64,000 nucleotides of DNA, taken from NCBI RefSeq assembly GCF_003573695.1, contig NC_039361.1, positions 38,981,393-39,045,392 of the forward strand. The letters are read 5' to 3'. A model generated the notes under the pieces. The model was given only the letters and a program-made list of their open reading frames with translations. It was not told the DNA's origin and did not search any database. Shown one piece after another: positions 24,725-36,059 of the stretch (its first letter is position 1; the number at the start of each line of letters is the position of its first letter). Both the position numbers and the translations under genes were made by a program. This DNA comes from Papaver somniferum. Taxonomy: Eukaryota; Streptophyta; Magnoliopsida; Ranunculales; Papaveraceae.

Positions 24725-25455
24725 GACAACAAATTAGTGAGTGTTGAGGAATTTTCACGTCTCAACACGAAGAGGAAGGATGTGTTGTGGAAGCATGCCT
24801 AGCAACACAGTAGTGAGTGCTGAGGAATTTGCACGTCTCAGCACTAGTAGGAAAGATGTATTGAAGAAGCATGCCTAGCAACACAGTAGTGAGTGTTGAG
24901 GAATTTGCACGTCTCAACACGAATAGGAAAGGTGTGTTTAGGAAGCATGCCTAGCAACACAGTAGTGGGTGTTGAGGGATTTTCACGTCTCAACACGAAT
25001 AGGAAAGGTGTGTTGAGGAAGCATGCCTAGCAACACAGTAGTGGGTGTTGAGGGATTTGCACGTCTCAACACGAAAATAGGAAAGGTGTTGAGGCAGTAT
25101 GCCTGGAAACACAGTAGTGAGTGTTGACAAACTTGCACGTCTCAACACTACTAGGAAAGGTGTGTTGAGGCAGTATGCCTGGCAACACAGTAGCGAGTGT
25201 TGAGGAACTTTCACGTCTCAACACTACTAAGAAAGGTGTGTTGAGGCAGTATGCCTGGCAAAACAGTAGTGGGTGTTGAGGAATTTGTACGTCTCAACAC
25301 GAAATAGGAAAGGTGTGTTGAGGCAGTATGCCTGACAATACAGTAGTGAGTGTTGAGGAACTTGCACGTCTCAACACTACTAAAAAAGGTGTGTTGAGGC
25401 AGTATGCCTGGCAACACAGTAGTGAGTGTCGAGGAATTTTCACGTCTCGACACGC
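24725..25455 (+). repeat. 76 bp satellite, 10 units, with conserved hairpins
   Basis: Ten units of 75-77 bp are marked by CACGTCTC at about 24757, 24832, 24909, 24984, 25061, 25137, 25213, 25289, 25365 and 25441. Each holds the inverted repeat GTGTTGAG-N12-CTCAACAC. In the later units a second foldback follows (GTGTTG-AGGCA-gta-TGCCT-gg-CAACAC). In units 2 and 10 both arms of the first hairpin changed together. Open frames across it are by-products of the repeat. Confidence 0.93.
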
Positions 25456-27144
25456 TAAGATATTTTTAAAACTTATTGAATACGCCTAATAGATATAAAG
25501 CATTTAGTTTAAGGATAGTTACTTAGCTCTGTCTCCGCTAGGCATGTTCTTCGCGCATGATTGGGCTTTGGGTATTTTAGGCTCTCCCATGAGTGAGCAT
25601 CATTTGGGTTGGTGATGGCACCAGGAAGATGACGGGTTGATAGACGAACAAAAGTCCCCAGGTCTTGGAAAGAAGGAGTGTGGCGGCTACAACACAATCC
25701 TTGGCAGGAAGGAGGCGTTGAAGCGGCTTCGTCTCATGGAGAGGACGTTGAAGCTTATGGAGCAAAACGCTGAAGCTTAGGCTTCGAATCTTGGATCAGC
25801 TTATGGAGATAATGTTGAAACGGAGTAGCTACTGGAGCGACCGTTGAAGCGGAGCCGCTGCTGGAGAACGTTGAAGTGGGGCCACTTCAAGAGAGAACTT
25901 TGAAGCGGCTCCTTTCAACTCTCAGAGCCTTGACGGTTACAATGTTGAATTCGGAGACCACGTCACTCAGCGTTCTGTCAAACTCGACATCCTTCAAGTG
26001 AACAGTGGTTAGGAGTCCCCAGTTTCATCTATCAATCGTGCTTCCCATGAGAGGTTGGGGTTTGGGAACAGCTTCCCTGGCTGGAAACAGCTACTTTCCT
26101 GATGCAGTGCGGTTGAGGGATGCAAATATGTCTTGACGCTGCTCCTTGGAGAAATATAGAATCTCATATAAATGTTTCATCATAGACTGCACGATTTTTT
26201 GGGCGAAGTCCCCAGAAATCGTGCAGCTCCTGACAGGAAGAGGGTCTCTGTGAACTCATGAGGGTTTCTTTGCCTCGATTTTGGAGAAGTTGTTCCTGAT
26301 CTTTACGTGTGATGAAATTGGATTGATGATTCCCTTCTAATGGGCGTTCAATAGAAACGCAAGCATCTTCATCTATAAACGCACGTCCTGCTGAAGTGCC
26401 TGCGCCGGATGTTAAAAGCATTCCTTGTAGCTCCATCTTGGGTTAGCGTGACTCTTATGGTGGTCGATCCGTCAGTGTCTTGAGGAAAATAAGCATCTCT
26501 TTCTGAGTTATAGCCATGTCTCTCTAAGCCTTACGAGAACCTTTTTTCTTTCCACCAAATCAACTGTGGTAAAAGGAGGTCGGCCTCTTCTGGCTCCTCC
26601 AGTCTCTCATCCTGATGGTGGAATAGCAGCGGCTCTGGTGACGGTTGGAGCTGTCACACTTGAAGAAACGTTGGGTGTGACGGAAGCGCCTCTGGCTCTG
26701 GTGATCGGAGGTGTAACGCCTGAAGGGACATTTTCTGCGTCGCTGGTGTTGAAAGGTGGCGTATTAATGTCACTCTGATAGGAGGCATGAAGAATCTGTG
26801 ATCCTTGCATTCGCGGCTTTGCATAAATTTGGTTTGCCCATTGAGTGTTGGCGTCAGCGCTGCAACTTTGGCCACTGATCGGTAGCGGTGGCATTGTAAC
26901 TTAGTCCGTGAGACGGTGCTCTGGCTGGATATGGAAAGGGGGATGGCGCTGCCCCGGCCGGCTAAGGAATGTCCCATGGCGCTGCCGGCTAGGACGCGAG
27001 CTGTTGGCGTCGGCTTGACATGGAGCCGCTAGCATTGGCTCGGCGTGCTCCATCTTGGCTTGGTGAGCCGTCAACGTCGTTGGCTCGTCTTGGGACGTGG
27101 AGTTGTTGGTGCAATCGGCTATGGGCGGAGAAGTTGTGCTGGAA
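25456..27144. other. Interior of the putative LTR element, no recognised gene
   Basis: GC-richer sequence with short open frames on both strands (for example 26436-26164 minus, 90 codons) that resemble no family I know. Local repeats of GTTGAAGCGGAG-type occur at about 25700-25920. I see no retrotransposon domains. Confidence 0.5.
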
Positions 27145-27490
27145 GGGTGCAAGCTGCTGGCGCTGGAAAGATGTAAGCTGTTAGCTGGAAAAGATGCAAG
27201 CTGCCGGCACTGGAAGGAAGCAAACTGTTAGCGCTAGAAGGATGTAAGCTCCTGGTGCTGGAAGGACGCAAGCTGTTAGCGCTAGAAAATATACAAGTTG
27301 TCGGCGCTGGAAGGACGCAATATGTCAGCGCTGGAAAAGATGCAAGCTGTCGGCGCTGGAAGGACGCAAGCTGTCAGCGCTGGAAAAGATGCAAGCTGTC
27401 GGCGCTGGAAGGATGAAAGTTGTCAGCGCTGGAAAAGATGCAAGTTGTCGGCGCTGGAAGGACGCAAGCTGTCAGCGCTGGAAAAGATGT
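27145..27490 (+). repeat. 24 bp minisatellite, about 14 units
   Basis: The unit GCTGGAAGGACGCAAGCTGTC alternates with GCTGGAAAAGATGCAAGCTGTC as a 48 bp higher-order pair and runs directly up to the right LTR-like repeat. Being a multiple of three, it leaves an open frame that is not evidence of a gene. Confidence 0.88.
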
Positions 27491-27492
27491 TT

Positions 27493-28678
27493 TGATGAGC
27501 ATCCCCCAGTTTGTGACATGTTTTGATGTCTCGAGTGTTTTCGTGCAAAACGTGTAGCATGTTGCTATTGTTTGGCAAGTTAAGATTGAGAGGCTTGTCG
27601 GTTATGTGGTGACCTTCGACGGCCGAGATTTTGCATCTTGAGAGGAAGGTTAGCCGTTGATTTTGGTTACCTTCCGTTAGTAGCCAGTAGCGTGGCCACG
27701 GTGTTGGCATGGCTTGCGCATGCTCTTGGCGTGGCTAATTAGGGTTTGGTGCCCTGACCAAAGAATATGCATAGCTAAGTGTGTGTCGTGGCAAAAGAGG
27801 TGGCATCGTATCCAAAGGTTACCACAAGTCGTTTGGTTTAAGGGCGAGATTGTACGGCTGAGATTTGCATCTCAGAAGGAAGGATAGTCGTTGGCAGCGT
27901 GCGGCTTGGAAGGGAAGCGCTTGCGTCTTGGACGGGAGCCGTTGGTAGCGTGCGGTTTGGAAGGGAAGTGCTTGCGTCTTGGAAGGGAGTCGTTGCCAGC
28001 GGCATGGAGGCATGGCCAGCATGGCTTTGGCATGTTTTAGGCGCGGTCAAATTAGGGTTTTGGCATAAACCGTGGAATTTGGCATTAAGTCAGAAGTTGC
28101 CACGCGTTTGGTGGCGAACTTGTACGGCTGAGATTTGCATCTCAAAAGGAAGGATTGCCGTTGATTGTTGCAACCCTCCGTTTGGAAGCCAGCGGCATGG
28201 GGGAATGGTCGGCATGTCTTTGGCATGTTTTTGGCGCGGAGATGTGGCTGGCATGCCGTTGGCACGGTAGTGCGGTTGCCATGATATGCCTTTGGCGTGG
28301 AGATGTGGCTGGCATGGCTGGCATGCCGTTGGCACAGTGGTGCGGCTGGCATGGTATGCCTTTGGCGCGAAGATGCGGAAATTAGGGTTTAGCATGTCGA
28401 AACTCTAATTAGAATATACAGCATGCGCGGTTGGCATGCTTGGGTAGCGTGCGCGGTTGGCATGTGCGGAGATGATGCCAGTCAATACTGAGGTTCTATC
28501 GTGGAACATAGCATGTATGTAAAAAAGGTACCCTGGTAACTTCTCGTAGACGTATTGAAAGACTCAATAAATGCTCTAGTGGAGACATTAGTAATCAGGC
28601 TCTATTTCTTTACAGAGTGACGTCACGTCAAGTCTAGGTTTTACGATTTTTACCCTAAGCTAAAAACCACCATCAACA
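27493..28678 (+). repeat. LTR-like direct repeat, right copy
   Basis: Same termini as the left copy and the same blocks in the same order, but 1186 bp against 1703 bp. It is followed immediately by sequence downstream of the TBL2 pseudogene. The preceding bases (GGAAAAGATGTTT) are only weakly purine-rich. Confidence 0.65.
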
Positions 28679-29157
28679 GCTGTGATGACCTTGGTAGGTG
28701 TAACCACCATCTTCACATAAAATCTGATAAGTGTATATACAAGTGACAATTTGTTTTTTTGTTGGGGAAATGGAATAACAAGAATGATGCATGAAACTCG
28801 AAATCAAATCAATGTCTATCTGATCTAAACAAGAATGAAACATTTTATATATTAATTCAACCATAGTAAGATCATGGATAGCACATTGTATTTAGATGTC
28901 TACAATGACTAAGGACATAATACAAAGATGATTAGATATACTATTAGGAAGACATCTACACAACCAGATATGCCAGTACCACTTTAATTCAATAGAGTTA
29001 AAGAGGGATTGCCGACACTCTGATAGTCCCGAGTCTAAAAAAAACACTTGGCATTTTTTGCTCATTAGTCCCATTTCACTGCTGCACCTTGTTATGGATC
29101 GAAGGTGAAGATTGGAAAATTTCACCCCCATTTGTCTATTGCACAACCAAATCAACA
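28679..29157. other. 3' flank of TBL2 copy 2
   Basis: AT-rich sequence between the LTR-like end and the TBL2 stop codon. Part of it should be 3' untranslated region. I see no other gene. Confidence 0.5.
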
Positions 29158-32100
29158 TCAAAGCGGCGGGTCACCTGGAACCACCCAAAGCTTCACTCGC
29201 TCGTCATCACCAGCTGTGGCTAAAACCATCTTATGGTCACGTCCTGCAAAACAACACGATACCATGATGTAAGATCAAACTATAAAAGAGAAACAATAGA
29301 TAAAATAACAATCCTCACAACAACGGAGAAGACTAAAAAGAAAAGAAAGTTTACTAACCAACACGAAGTTCTTTCGGAGCACAGGCAACGACCTTGATTT
29401 TCTCTGCACGAAAGATGAGGTTTACCAGGGGATTAGTGTCAAGAGATGGGAATGAGATGAATATTATGCATACTGAGAAAAGTTTTCACAAGAAAAAATT
29501 GAAAAGAGTGGTAAGAAACTAGCATACCATCATGTGCCTCATAATGTGTTTCCAAAACTTTCCCAGTTTCAGCACATATCCATTGTAGTATTGGACCATG
29601 GGTGGCAGCTAATATATTTCCATCAGGCGAGATATAGATATGCTAATAGTGCAACGTGTTCCCTTTTAAGTCATGAAGTGTAATTGGGAACACCTTTAGA
29701 ATCTGGGGATCCTGATAAAAATCATGCCGAACATTAATATTCCATATTCTTATGGTACCATCCTTTGATGTTGTTATGATTTGTTCCGAATTAGATGAAA
29801 AGCATAACCAAGTCACAACACTCTCATTACCCTTCAGCTGCATAGCTCCTGTAATCTCTTTTACTGATCCAGCCTTGGTAAGTATGATCTCCCATATCTT
29901 CACATCTGCAGAAGACGCTGCAGCAGCAGCTATTAACCTCCCGTTATGGATTATTCTGGCCATACTATTTTTTAGCTCGTTCGTGTCAGTGCTTCCAAAA
30001 ATCTTCCCACTCTTTCCATTCCAAATAATGATGTCATTACCTTCGGAACACGAAACAATGAATGGACTTCCACCAGCAGTGTCATAATTGGCAGTAGTTC
30101 CAGCAAGAGTTACAATAGCCCTCGTCTGATGGACTTTCATGCGTAGCCATTTCATTTCCGGAACAAGAGATTTAGGTTTCTCATGCTTTTTGTGCTTTGA
30201 GGTATTTGAATTTCCTTCAGCGTACATATACAAATTAGAACCAGAACTATATTGAGCTGCCACAACCACAGATGAATCTTCATTAGAGAAGGAAACTGTT
30301 GTTGGTTGTCCACCAGCCGGTAAGTGAATTTTTACAACTCTGCAAAACGAGAAGTAATAATCTAAATGATCAACTTGGTGATGATTGATCAAGGTAGTGA
30401 TAACTCTTAATAAATTTCCATACACATACATACTTGAAGCTTGAACTCTGAACATTATCCAATTTGAATACCCTGGCAACCCCATCAGCACAACCTGTAA
30501 ACAAAATGTAATTTATATAAAAACATGAATGACAGTCTTAGTTTAACATGAAATCCAAATTAACTTGTCATCAAATCATTAAAGTTTTCTCAACCGTCAA
30601 AGGAATCACGAATGTCATCAAGTGGACTTTCCCAATATGATCATCCATGTAATTCAAGTAACAGTGGCGAGGTAAATCACAGTTCAGAGTCACTCAACAA
30701 ACTATTGGGATAAATTAGCTAGCCTTTACCCAATTATGACCCTAGACGAAGTAAGTGGAAGGTTAGGTCTGCGTTGAAGAACCAACTTACAAGTATCTGA
30801 GCTATTAAACTTACATGGAACGCCTCTACAGTCATCAAGTTTCGAAATGTAAAGATGGTACGTTTTCCAGACAATTTTATCTTCAAATACACGCGGATTT
30901 TATCGTGGTGTTTTTTTATGTCAAAAGGCAGTTTCTCTCTTTTCAAAAAGTAAGTTCACACATAAACAATATAAATATACAGAGAACATTCAAATTGCAA
31001 TGCTAATTGTTGTTTACACTTTACAGTGCATCAGTTGCTAGCATTGTAAAACCAAAATCTGATTCCCAAACCAAGTTGATGAAACATAAACTAACGACAA
31101 TAAAGAGTAATTTCACTTGTAACCAAATTTCGACCATCAGCCGAGAAACACAAAGCTACAACTGAATCTCCATGGCCACTCAAAGCATTTACAAAACATC
31201 GATGATTAGGCCGTCGTCCATTTTGATCCTGAAAATCAACATAATCTAATCATATACTACTATCATATAATCCTTAGAAGTCAATAATTTCTCCCAGACT
31301 AACTAAAATTGAGTTGATAATTTAAACCTTGTGAGTTAGTTCTCGAGGTAGTAAAGAATAGGAAAAATAGGAAATATGCTCCAAAATCCGGTGTAATCTT
31401 GGGGATATGTCCCGATATTCCAGTTTTGGGTGATATTCCCCAACCGTCTATATTTTCGTCCAAAAATGTTAGTAGTCAATGTATGCACACATGCGAGATA
31501 ACACGTGTAAATAAATACATTTGCACCCTCCCAACGCATGTGTAAACCACATGCATAAGTTTAGACCATCTTCTTTATCGTCTTTCCCAGACCAAGAATC
31601 AATGTTACAGAACACCATTAACAATATCAGCTAGTTCGGGGAAGCCTGAAGATCATTGTAGATCAATTCGAAATTAAGCATATAAGATTCAATTATATTA
31701 TCAAGTCCACCTCTTTTAGTAATAACTAACACCACAATCACTAGGCATCTTAATTTCCATAAAATCATCCTCAATTTCACATATGAACCCTAATTACATC
31801 TGAAAACCCCAAACGTTGAAACTGGAAAAATCAAACTTATAAAACTAGAATTTCACATTATTAAGAAGTACCCTTTCATCGGTTTAAGAAGAAATCATCA
31901 TCAATTACAAGAACTTGCCGTTCAATAATGGTGGTATAGCAGTTCAGGGATTATGGAAGGTCATCTTCTTTTTTGTTCTAATAGTGAACAAAAGACGTGG
32001 GGAAAAGGTCAAGCTAGTACTTATTCTGGTTTTAAATTTGTTAGATCAAAAGCTCTTCATTGTATGCAGTTTCTTTAGATAATGAATACAGCTGCTCCAT

Positions 32101-32331
32101 TTTAAATTTGTATGCAGTTTCTTCATAAGCAGAGATGTTGACCGGTCAAGATCGAGATGTTGACCGGTCAAGATCGAGATATTGACTACTAACATTTTTG
32201 GATGGAAATATAACCGGCTGGGGCATATTACCCAAAACTGGAATCTCGGGACATATTCCCAAAATTACACCGGATTTTGGGGTATATCCTCAATTTTCCC
32301 AAGAATATGATCCCTGTAATCTCTCGATCAT
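29158..32331 (-). pseudogene. Transducin beta-like 2 (WD40) pseudogene, copy 2
   Basis: Minus-strand exons: 32331-31328 (start MIERLQGSYS, interrupted by a 940 bp insertion at 31361-32300), 31228-31117 (SGHGDSVVALCF), 30494-30434 (CADGVARVFKLDNVQ), 30339-29528 (the long exon with VVKIHLPAGGQPTTV, AIVTLAGTTANY, NELKNSMARI and SKDGTIRIWNINVRHD), 29403-29359 (EKIKVVACAPKELRV) and 29243-29158 (HKMVLATAGDDERVKLWV, stop). All borders are GT/AG and phases join. Faults: the exon 1 insertion and an in-frame TAG at 29645-29643, where relatives have Asp in TLHYD. Two WD repeats would be lost. It is the better preserved of the two copies. Confidence 0.88.
31361..32300. mobile_element. Long-TIR transposon (Mutator-like or foldback), non-autonomous
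   Basis: The outer 120 bp at left (31361-31480) and right (32181-32300) are inverted copies of each other with few mismatches, both running inward from GGaAAAaT to ATTGACTACT. A 7 bp duplication AAGAATA flanks it (31354-31360, 32301-32307), and copy 1 of the gene shows the empty site at 12361-12372. The 700 bp interior has no transposase. A 22-26 bp duplication (GTTGACCGGTCAAGATCGAG) lies at about 32137-32180. Long TIRs favour a MULE; the short duplication is not the usual 9 bp. Confidence 0.88.
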
Positions 32332-32736
32332 CCTCTCTATTCGTCTTTCCGTCTTCGTTTTCATCATCTTTTTTTTTTGATAATATAATTCACTGAGAAT
32401 CGAACCGAACCCCTGTTACAGAAGAATTCAACTCCTCTTCCAAACCCTTGGTGATATCCATAACTAATTGACGGATCGAAGAATTTCCTTTTTGGGGGGA
32501 AATTCATATGTAAGCGGTAAAGCCCAATCCATAGGTCCATGTTCTTAATGGGCCATGGGTCGATGAAAATCTAATGTTGTCTTTTCAACACTCTCACGAA
32601 ACGAGGAGAAACATGAGTCTCACTCCTCTTCTTCAGTGTGCTTTCAGAGTTGAGAAGGAGAGAGAAACTGCGAGAGATCTCACTTCTCAGAGAGAAATTC
32701 AATGATGCGTAAAGAAGAAAACTAGACACAAAAAAA
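32332..32736. promoter_or_regulatory. Shared 5' region of divergent TBL2-cyclophilin pair, copy 2
   Basis: Counterpart of 12395-12831 with the same GAGAGA-type leader on the cyclophilin side. Both flanking genes are broken, so any promoter activity would give non-coding transcripts. Confidence 0.45.
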
Positions 32737-35700
32737 ATGATGCGTTGAGATATTTCACCTTATCTGCAACCTAGATTTCTTCTTATATTCATTGTTATTT
32801 TTCTGGCATTTTCAAATTTTCAATGGGTAAGTGTACGTTTTCATCGTCTCTTTCAGTTTTTGCTTTTAATTTGATAACATTTTTGGGATTTCTCTAATTT
32901 CGTTTGATCATTAGATTGCAAAGTAAGTAATTATTCATTCTGATCTGTCCTTGATCTATTTTTTGACCTGGATGTACCCTAATTTAACTTTTAGAAACAA
33001 TTAGTAGTAACAAAGAGAGAGTGAGAGAGACCATCTACGGGGTTCCAAGTAGGGATGCTATTGTTTATCATGTTGTTATTACGAAAAACAGGCACTGCCA
33101 TTTATATTTGTTTAATTTGTTTCACTCTGTACTGTTTTAAGAGTTAGTGAAGCAAATGTGCATTATTACTTTCATTATGTAGCTAATGATGACACAAGTA
33201 ATCTCAAATTCGGAAGAAGATAAGGCATAAGAGGTACACGAAATTACTCACAGGGTGTTCTTGGATGTTGATATTGGTGAACAACGTATAGGTAAAAAAG
33301 CTATATACTACTCTTTGTATGTGAATTAGCTTAAACTGAAAATGCAGTTTATTTTACCTTTTCTGCATTACTTGTGGTTCTGGAAAAGCAGACATGTGTT
33401 TTGCTTTACAACATGTTGTAAGTTTCTCAGAAGTCAAAAGTATATGTGCGGTCCATCTATTTCTCTTTATATCTGTTCCAATTTCGCCATGGTGGATTTG
33501 CTTAAAACTTCATTTGTGTGTGATTTTTAATCAATGAACTATGTAGATTGCCGAGAAAAACCCTGAGTCGATAATTGTGGGGTCTTAAAGTTAACAATGG
33601 GTCATATCTCTGTGACATACTAATATACTATTGTAACAGTTCTAACTCCATAGTTGAGGTTCGGTTCACTAGATAATTGTAAATTGTTTTCCTGCCCTGC
33701 TATGTTATAGATCTTTCGTAGAAAAATAGACAATTGTTTATGAAAGTGAGTTCAAAGTAGCAATCTTTTTCTTCTATACGAATCAGTATAAATTGCGTTC
33801 CAATACCTCCCAAGGAAAATCTGGAATTGGATCCCAAATTGACGGGTTACCTTTATTCACATGATTAACATTTTGAATTTTGTGTATTTATTTTGTACCA
33901 TTCTCTGATGTTTGCAGTGTTTTGGTAACTCAGTAAACAATATCTGTTAAAATGAAATGGCATGTTTAAGTTTGTGGTATCATGTATCTCTTCATTAACT
34001 TTATGTGCCTCTGAGAACTGCGTTTGCACTTTCTGCAGGTAGATTGGTAATTGGATTGTATGGCCAGGTTGTCCCCAAAACAGTTGGTATGTCATACACA
34101 TTTCATCTATTACTTTATGATTTTGATCCTGATGTGATCCCTTTCTATGTTGCACCTATGGAATCATAGTTTATCAATTTCATTGGTTAAGCATTTTTAG
34201 CAGATTTTGCCGTTTGAAATCAAATATAATAGAAAAGTAAAATTTATGGTGTATAAATCTTAATTAACTTTTACGGCTGTTCAAAAACTGCATGTTACAA
34301 TGGTCTATATTTAGGAAATCTGATGACCTTGAATTGTCAAATTGGAGTGAAGTTTCCTTTGGTTATTACGAAGCCAAATTTTTCAATGGGGAACCACATC
34401 ATTATTTCTTTGATCGGTCTGAGTTATAAAAATTTAAGCAGATTCCCGAAACAAATTGTTACTTAGATATTTTTTTTGTACCAGTGATGTTCTCTACTTT
34501 AGATTTCTTTCATGTGTTCCTTGATTCATTTGCTTGATATACCACTATATATACTCCGTATTGGAAGTTCAAACAATACTTGATCTATTTAGCAAGTCAT
34601 ACTTTGTTTACATGGATATAAATTGATGCCTGATGCCTAGCTATATCTGTTTTTTGCAGAAAATTTCAGGGCTCAGTGTACAGGTGCGTCAAGCTTCCTG
34701 ATCTCTTTAGCAATTAACTGATCACTTATGAGAAGCACATTTTCCAGTATATTTTTATCATATACATCTCATCCCAGCATCATGGTAATAACGTCCGATC
34801 TGGTTTCATCGTAACTTCTACTTAGATCTGTGTATCATCTCTCCTGGCATGGTTCCTGGATATGATGAACATATAACTGTAGACCCAATACCAAACTTCT
34901 GCAAGACTCTGGTTATGATCAAGTTTTATTTCAAGTGTAGGAGAAATGGGTCAGGGTGTCAATGGAAAAGAACTCCAATACAAGGGAGTACCATTTCATC
35001 GAATAATTTCTGGGTTTGTAGTACAAGGTGGTGATATAGCTCATGGGGATGGGAAGGGAACTGAATCTATATACGGTGGCACCTTCCATGATGAGAATTT
35101 CAAGGTCAAACATTCAGATGCAGGTAGGTCCTTGGCATATTCAATTAGAACAACCTAAAAAAAACATCCCGAGTTTTTTATCCTTCCTTCGTATTATATG
35201 TTATATAACGCAAGGTAACTTGTGTTTCTATTTTAAGAAAAATACACTAAATCATTGTGAGCTAAATTACATGAGTTTTATTGATTGCATTTCGTTATCA
35301 TTCTTTTTTGGTTCCTATGAGAATGCATTCGTCTGAATGTTCCCTGAAGTGATGCAGATTTCTGAATTGTAGGCTGCTGGTGGTTGTAGGTATTGTTTCC
35401 ATGGTGAACTCTGGACCTGATTCAAATGGCTCACAATTCTTCATAACGACAGTCAAGGCCAGCTGGTAAGTCACTTCACTTGATATCCAATTAAATCCAA
35501 CTGCATGCTTAATGATTTTATGGTGGTCACATGAGCATATACATGCATGTATACATATTGAATATCTATTTTCAGTTTCTCCTGTTCTCTTCTCATGCTT
35601 TGGCTAGGGCTAACTACTTGTTATTTACCATATGTTTTGTTTGTATGAATAAAGCTGGATGAGGAGCATGTTGCATTTGGTAAAGTGATTCAAGGGATGG

Positions 35701-35816
35701 ACACTGTATATGCAATAGATGGTGGAGCTGGAACTTACAACGGTAAACCCAGGAAGAAGGTTGTGATTGCAGACTCAGGAGAGATACTTATGAGCAAGTG
35801 GGATGAAGAAACATGA
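32737..35816 (+). pseudogene. CYP21-type cyclophilin pseudogene, copy 2
   Basis: Exons: 32737-32826, 33213-33291, 34039-34086, 34660-34683, 34941-35123, 35390-35465 and 35655-35816 (DEEHVAFGKVIQGMDTVYAIDG..., ending SKWDEET, stop). It is the only copy that keeps the last exon and the catalytic FHRI. Faults: codon 4 is TGA (32746-32748, CGA in copy 1); the exon 2 acceptor AG became CG at 33211-33212; exon 2 has TAA at 33228-33230; LCT is QCT; and the final acceptor appears to have lost a G (AAAG|CTGGATG), which shifts the frame. No full-length isomerase can be made. Confidence 0.9.
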
Positions 35817-36059
35817 AAAAATCTGACTCTTCAAGAAGTACTACGTTGCAAATGATTTGACTGTGCATGGCATTAGTGTTTAATCATCTGACATGTGTTT
35901 CTAGATGATCTGTTTTGCCTTTGTTTTTGCCAACTGTTCGTTCAGAGCATTTAATTTGTGCATTAGCACGTTAGCTAGCTAACAATGTTACACAATACAG
36001 ATACAGTCTCACTAGTAGTCTTGTAGATGAAAATTTTCATTTTTTTGCGTCTGCCTAAT

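Larger units (their letters stand above)
22615..28678 (+). mobile_element. Putative non-autonomous LTR element with satellite-rich interior
   Basis: Two direct repeats, 22615-24317 and 27493-28678, share the start TGATGAGCATCCCCCAG and the end ACCACCATCAACA, so they have TG...CA ends and look like LTRs. The 3.2 kb between them holds no RT, integrase or gag that I recognise, only tandem repeats. The flanks (taccc left, gctgt right) do not give a target duplication, and no primer site is obvious. A chance pairing of two solo LTRs of one family remains possible. The same 3' terminus appears at 61064. Orientation is inferred. Confidence 0.55.

Noticed and set aside
24725..25455. CRISPR array
   Set aside because: The units are contiguous 76 bp repeats with no unique spacers, and the genome is a plant genome. 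It is a satellite.
27298..27495. Repetitive ORF rich in SALEGR
   Set aside because: It is a by-product of a 24 bp repeat, whose length is a multiple of three.
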